This document shows positions 58,057 through 64,000 of a stretch of DNA of 64,000 nt, piece after piece (position 1 is the stretch's first letter; the number at the start of each line of letters is the position of its first letter). The stretch spans positions 50,805,001-50,869,000 of the forward strand of contig JAEOAD010000004.1 of the NCBI GenBank assembly GCA_036365145.1, read 5' to 3'. Position numbers and translations under genes: made by a program. Below the pieces are notes generated by a model, which saw only the letters and a list, made by a program, of their open reading frames with translations, was not told the DNA's origin and searched no databases. This DNA comes from Orientallactaga sibirica (taxonomy: Eukaryota; Chordata; Mammalia; Rodentia; Dipodidae).

Positions 58057-58319
58057 CAGCAGTTTTGTGAAGGAAAATACAAAGTAGTCTTCAGGCAAAA
58101 TGAGACCATTTTCTAACTTGTGTATATACCCAACATGTTCTATGAAGGTTAAAATATACCAAGAATAAGGTGCAACCTCCATGAAGCTTTTCATAATTGT
58201 CTTTCCTGCTGACTGAAGGCAATGAACCATTAGAAGGTATGATGAACTAAGATTCAGGCAGATATTACATTATATTAAAAATGGAATGCTCAACAAGTTT
58301 GTATGTTGTCTCATAAACA

Positions 58320-58830
58320 GACGTCCGGGGTCCAGGGTCTGAGTCTATCTGCTCTGAGGCTAGAATGCTAACCAGCTTCTTTCGTGAATGTTTGCTGAGC
58401 ATATGAGAAGCATAGGCCAGAGACAAAGGACTTCATTACTCACGGTGCAGAAGGTTGCATGAACTGTAACATACTGGCACTGGTTGTCCAGGTCCAATGG
58501 GGTACAATATTGCCTGGTTGAATGATGCACACTGGGAGACATCCAGTGAGAACATCCCAGCGAGAACAGTGAGCTGAAGAAGACCATCTTCCTACCCAAG
58601 CTGTAAGCAGCCCTGCTTTTTCTCCCAAAGAGAGACCCAACTTCATCCTGCAAGAATGCCAGGCACAAACACAAGCATGAGAAATGGCCAGGGTGAAGGG
58701 TGGTCAGGAACGTCCTTGCATTCTCAGCATACCTAGTGAGACTATGCTATGTCTGTCAGGCCCCACCTGGGATTGGCTCTCTAGTCTAATCTTTCCAAAG
58801 CAAGAAATAAAACAAGCTGTTTTCCCTATC
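58320..58830. repeat. Unclassified block, possibly LTR-like
   Basis: This block is less A+T-rich than its surroundings. It carries gagacaaaggacttcattac and ends near gcaagaaataaaacaagctg, which has an AATAAA. The wording resembles solo LTRs, but I cannot match it to a family. A 104-codon minus-strand frame (58674-58360) looks accidental. No retroviral gene is seen. Confidence 0.3.
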
Positions 58831-59104
58831 TGGTATTGTGCCAAAAAGAAACATGAGATCATCTGTTATATTTTGTATTCTAAATAATTAATAAGTTTAT
58901 AAAATTTATTCTGTGAGGAGTCATATATGTAACTAAGACTGATCAAAGGATTAAATATAAAATAAAAGTTTTGCTTGCTCAGAATGCTTAAAGAGGAGGG
59001 TGACATTTTGCGAGAGATTCTCAAATGAATTCCAGTAAATCACATGAGGAAGAAGGGGGAAAAGATTTCAGCAAGTTGGTACCAAATAACATAGTTTTAT
59101 TTTA

Positions 59105-59277
59105 TTTTATTTATTATTATTATTATTTTTTTGGTTTTGCGAGGTAGGGTCTCACTCTGGTCCAGGCTGACCTGGAATTAACTATGTAGTCTCAGGGTGG
59201 CCTTAAACTCTCGGCGATCCTCCTACCTCTGCCTCCCGAGTGCTGGGATTAAAGGCGTGCGCCACCATGCCCGGCTC
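59105..59277 (-). repeat. B1-like SINE, antisense, near consensus
   Basis: A (TTTTA)/(TTA) tail leads to gaggtagggtctcactctgg, tgcctcccgagtgctgggat and gccaccatgcccggct. A perfect 17-bp duplication, aacatagttttatttta, lies at 59088-59104 and 59278-59294. Confidence 0.95.
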
Positions 59278-60936
59278 AACATAGTTTTATTTTAAATAAC
59301 TGCAAAATAAATAAACATAACAGCTATCATTTAGTCCATATTATTGTGTAACATAACCTTTGTATACATTTTTCTCATTAAATTTTCAAACAGTTCTGTA
59401 GAAGTATATTTTCATCATTTTAAAGTGCTTTAAAGTGTTGCTTAATGTTTGAACGACAGTAAATGACAGAGTTTTAGCTCAAGTAAAGCGTAACTTCAAA
59501 ATTGCCTCATCTTTCACCCCAAAAGAACAAAACTAAATGAGTAGTAGTAAAGCCTAGTCCCAAATCAGGAAGATCTTGTATGACTTCCTCACTTCCTTCC
59601 TCCCATGTTAACAACTTGACCCTGAAATCTGAGACCCGGAAACTGAGTCCTGTGCCTGGGCTCTGGGACCAGTCAGAGCAAGGGGCACTCCAGCAGAGTT
59701 TCTGATTCTCATCATTGGCAATTGCTGCTGGCCTGCTGTGAGCCTTTACCCCAATTTCAAGACCAAATTTCTTTCAATTAGTCCTCTACCTTGTTGTATT
59801 TTAAAATCAGAGATTCTCTTGAGTAGATATGTGTGATTCCTGTAGATTAGGACTTAGAGAAAGGAACAGGACAGTCTTGAGGGCTAGAAGCTAGAAGCTT
59901 CACTTTACACTTCAAACCCCCAGATTCAAATCCTTGACTAGCTGCTAGAAGCCATTTTGTGCATCTTAGATCTGTCTGTCTATTCTATCTGCCCCAACTT
60001 CTCTGATTTATTCAATATTATATCAAAAACATGAGGAAATGGTAAGGATAATTATAAAAGTGATGGCAATAGATTTAGGAAAAAAATGAAAATGGCACAC
60101 GTCCATGATCATGGGCAGATCACACAGCATTAGCCACTAAAGATATAGGTAATTTAGCTTTTATTTCTTCCAATGATAAGTAGGGCTCCAACATGAAAGA
60201 GAAAAGTCTAATGATTTAGAACCATTTTCATCAGTAATCATTTTCAGTGAGCTCAGATTTTTAAGTCCATTTAAATTATTTCCCACAAGACTTCTGGCTA
60301 TGACCATAATGTCATTCTTCCTTACTTAAAATTCTTGGGGAGTATAAGTGCCATATGCATGGAATGAGTTTAACAATGATTGCAAAAAGAGAGCTTTTGA
60401 TGAATGATAAAACATGAGTAAATAATTCAAAGGGGAAGAAAAGTCCCCTTAGTTCTGTAGCCCTGTTAGGCTATTGCAGTCATTCATTTACCAAACCTCT
60501 CTTTGCCACTCATGTTCTTGACATAATACCAGGCAGCAGGATGTACAATATGTAGAGGAACAGGAGAATTCTAGATTCTATAGGTGGGTGTGATGGGGAG
60601 TGTAAGAATTGATAAGGTTTGTAAAAGGAACCAGCCCTAGAATGAGACCTGGAAGTATCTTTCCATTTGAATAGATGAAAGGATAAGTAGGTGACAGGTT
60701 TCAAATATCATGATTTTTCCATTTGATCACAGGTATTTCCATTCTTTTTCCTTCTCACATTGCCTATGGTAGCAATGGGCAAGAAGGTTAGAAAGAAATG
60801 TTATGTAGGAGGTTTAAATGAGAAGAGAGATAGCCAGCTTCCAGCAGTACTATTTTCAGTGTTCTCAACATCAGATATGCATTTCCTGCTTCTCTTCCAA
60901 ATCACCACTTTCAGTTGTGCATAAATTGAACTTTGA

Positions 60937-61134
<198 letters not shown>

Positions 61135-61377
61135 TAGGAATAAATTTTAAAAGATTTATTCTTTCTCAATATTCTGAAAAGTGATTGACAATGTTTCATA
61201 TATTTATCTTAAGGTACTTTTTGACCAAGACGATTATGTTGTCAGCACTATGAGTATAACAAGTAGAATTATGAGTACTAGGACAGAAATCCTTCAACAA
61301 CTGTCAATTTTCCATAATACTATTCTAGTGTTTTAATCTGCTCTAGCATATGGTTTTCAAAATCAAAGGAAATTTTA

Positions 61378-61552
61378 TGTTTTAAATATTTACTTATTTG
61401 CAAACACAGAGAGAAAGAGAGGGAAAGAGAGAGAGGAAGAAGAAGAGAGAGAATGGGCACATCAGGGCATCTTGCCACTGAAAATAAACTCCAGATGCAT
61501 GCACCACTTTGCACATCTGGGTTACATGGGTACTGGAGAATTGAACCTGGGC
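61378..61552 (-). repeat. tRNA-derived SINE (Dip-like), antisense, lacking the tRNA-like head
   Basis: It has a tttaaatatttacttatttg tail, a GA tract, tttgcacatctgggttacat and gagaattgaacctgggcc, then stops before the A-box segment. It is 5'-truncated and so lost half of its promoter. Confidence 0.85.
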
Positions 61553-62090
61553 CATCACCAATTTTATTTTTAAATTGTTATGTATCTTAATATCCTTCCT
61601 GTTAAATTAACAAAAAATGAAAACTAGGTATTCCTTTGGCGAAAGGAATGAAAAAAGGCAAACGTATGTTTTAAAGAGAGAGAATTTCATTTTCATGCTA
61701 TAATATTAGGAGATAAAAGATGGTGTGTATCAAGTCATCTGACATATTATCTGGAATTTATACAAAAATGATAGGATTTATGATAACTGTATGTTAGGAA
61801 GAAGGAAAATTAAGGAGATTCTAAATGCTCAGCTCTGTCATAATAACATGGAAAAGCAAAATGTATCACTTTTGACCCTCATATCAAACATGCAACTGTC
61901 CTTCATCTCTAGAAGGCAAGGAGACCAAAGGAGTTCTCATTAACAATTTAAAATTATAAATTCAAAGGACTGTTCAGTTCTTGTATGATGAAAATGCATA
62001 AATACTTCATTTTATACATTTTTTTTAAGAAAACATATTTTTAAGGTTAGAAATCAAATGATAGCGTGCTTACCTACTACCCACCAACAT

Positions 62091-62204
62091 CAAAAAGGAA
62101 GGAACAGGAGGAGGAACAGAAGAAAAGGAGAGAAACAAGGAGGGAAGGAGAGACGGAAAGGAGAGGAAGAGGGAGGAGGAGAAGGAAAGGAAGGAAGGAA
62201 AGGA
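62091..62204 (+). repeat. Polypurine (GGA/GAA-rich) tract, about 110 bp
   Basis: Almost unbroken A/G on the + strand (aaggaaggaacaggaggagg and so on), with only a few C bases. It is not a perfect short-unit repeat. Confidence 0.9.
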
Positions 62205-63388
62205 GCACTTGATTTTTTTAGGGTTCTCATTGTAGTAGAAAGAAGACTGTACAACAAGGAATGGCAAAACCTGAAACAGAAGTTAATGGCATAACACCCA
62301 TTCTTATCCATTCATGTTTTTTTTTTTTCAGTCTACTGTATTTTATACTTAATGACAAAATTTAATAATGTATTACTGAGCATATATTACTTTAAGAGGC
62401 TTTCTTAAATTAACTCATGACCTTGATCTCCAATCTTTTTGGGGTAGGGGCTTCCTCTTTAGTCTTTGACTAAACCCCTGAGATTGATAGCGAGTCTTTG
62501 TGGTTAGGAGAGTAGCCCATGGTCAGTCACAGCTTTTAGAGAACTGTTTTGTCTCTGAAGCCTTGACTAATTAGGGTAACATTCAACATTTCATGCTGCC
62601 AACACATGTACAAATGCAGAACTAAGGATTTGCATCACAATACTTGAGAATATAAGTTAATATAATTAACAAACTAACAGTCCATAGATAAAATTAAAAG
62701 AATGACCACAAATAACAAATTATAACTTCAAATTAAACAAAAACTCCTTTTGCAGTATTGTAGATTCATTTGTATTGGAGATGAATATTTTTAATAAAGA
62801 AATGTCTGTTTAATAATAGAAATTATGTCATTTTATGTTGGAAAATGTCAACTCGATATTCTAAGCACCCTTTTATGATAATGTTTTACTAAGGGAAATG
62901 TGTAACTTTAATTTGTAGTGTCACATAGTGTTATGAAAACATAAAGATATGTGTGTATGTGCAATATATACATACATATAATGTTTCACAATTCCTTACA
63001 CTGAGACTAAAGGTCCACAGGCTATTCTTGCTGATGGAGATCCAAATCTAGGGATGTAGATTAAAGGGAGGGTACTAAATAGTATTTTATAAAGCTCAAG
63101 AAACTTTTTTAGATTACTTGTTCTCCAAGAGTGATCCTTGAATAAGAAGCACTGGCAGTTGAAGGAGGGCAGTCCCTAGAGATGCAAATTCTCAGAATTC
63201 CCAGACCTGCTAACTCAGAAGCCCTGGGTTTGGAACTGAATAAAAACTCATTGTAATGAGCTTTACTGGTTATTCAGTTGCTGATTATCCAAGTTTCACT
63301 CACAATCACAGACCTGATTTCCTGTGTAGAGTGTAGACCCTGCAGGCATCTGTAGGCCTTTTGATTAATTCAGATTTATTTGGTCAAA

Positions 63389-63548
63389 AACTGGGTGTGG
63401 TGTTGCATATCTTTAATCCCAGCACTTGGGAGGAAGAGGTAGGAGGATTACTGTGAATTCGAGGCCAGCTTGAGACTACATAGTGAATTTCAGGTCATCC
63501 TGGGCTAGAGCAAGACAGTACATCAAAAAAAAAAAAAAAAAAAACAAT
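63389..63548 (+). repeat. B1-like SINE, first half of a SINE pair
   Basis: It starts aactgggtgtggtgttgcat and continues ttgagactacatagtgaatt and gcaagacagtacatc, then an A20 tail. Its 5' flank ttatttggtcaaa (63376-63388) reappears only after the following SINE. Confidence 0.9.
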
Positions 63549-63770
63549 GGGCTGGAGGGATGGCTTAGCAGTTAAGGCATTTGCCTGCAAAGGCAAAGGA
63601 CCCAGGTTTGATTCCCCAGAACCCATGTTAGCCAGATGCACAAGGGGCCCCTGCATCTGGAATTCATTTGCAGTGGCTGGAGGCCTCGGCACGCCCATTC
63701 TTTCTCTCTCTCCCTCTTTCTCTGTCAAATAAATAAATAAATAAATAATATTTTTAAAAATAAAATAAAA
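63549..63770 (+). repeat. tRNA-derived SINE, second half of a SINE pair
   Basis: Head gggctggagggatggcttag (A box), B box ggtttgattcc, middle ttagccagatgcacaagggg, tail gtcaaataaataaataaat. The 3' flank ttatttgatcaaa (63771-63783) matches 12 of 13 bases of the flank before the B1-like copy. Confidence 0.92.
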
Positions 63771-64000
63771 TTATTTGATCAAATCTATTTCACTAGTATG
63801 GACATGTTTTTGTATGCATACAAATGTATGAAAAAATGCATATGCATATATATTGATGTTTACATACATATTTTGGTTATATATTATACTGTAGTTTTTC
63901 TCAAAAATATTCATATGCTCCAATCATAACACTCACTACTAGTTTGAAGAACACTTATACTATTTTTTGTTAATTATTATTCTGAACTTTAGTGTATGAA

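Noticed and set aside
63549..63620. tRNA-like segment with A and B boxes as a tRNA gene
   Set aside because: It is the head of a SINE present in more than a dozen copies here, with a SINE body and A/T tail, and no full cloverleaf is apparent.

Overview
This 64 kb window is mammalian genomic DNA, almost certainly rodent. It holds the middle part of one gene, SCN9A (Nav1.7, a tetrodotoxin-sensitive voltage-gated sodium channel alpha subunit), on the + strand. Thirteen consecutive coding exons can be placed by their GT-AG borders, matching phases and peptides. In the usual SCN numbering they are exons 7 to 19, together 2,900 coding bases or about 966 residues, roughly half of the channel. All are open with no frameshift. 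The gene starts before the window and continues past it: the exon encoding the domain I S5/turret start and the exon encoding DIII S3-S4 are both absent.

Layout: 1-5305 is intron 6. Exons 7-9 (5306-8989) encode the domain I turret, selectivity filter and S6. Exons 10-13 (10656-17752) encode the I-II linker and DII S1. Exons 14-15 (19123-20136) encode DII S2 to S6, with the DII gating charges and filter. Exons 16-17 (25629-26105 and 45841-45961) encode the end of DII S6 and the II-III linker with its ankyrin-binding motif; a 19.7 kb intron separates them. Exons 18-19 (56631-56785 and 60952-61125) encode DIII S1 to S3. Introns 7-18 are all GT-AG.

The introns are A+T-rich and full of retroposons: a tRNA-derived SINE with recognisable pol III A and B boxes and an AAATAAAT tail, a B1-like 7SL-derived SINE, older B4/RSINE1-type composites, antisense LINE-1 fragments, an antisense MLT1-like LTR piece and a recurrent element I cannot name. 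Many young copies have target-site duplications of 9-18 bp. The tRNA SINE resembles the B2 superfamily but is not mouse B2. Together with the B1 variant it suggests a dipodoid rodent (jerboa; 'Dip' SINE). That is inference from memory of these families.

I found no second gene, RNA gene, CRISPR array or novel system. The items worth a second look are the conserved alternative exon 11 donors (11S/11L), an abrupt GC-rich, CpG-rich exon 15, an AG|GTAA junction at the start of exon 12, B-box multiplication inside a long SINE subfamily, and a short minus-strand ORF with a downstream AATAAA in intron 18.
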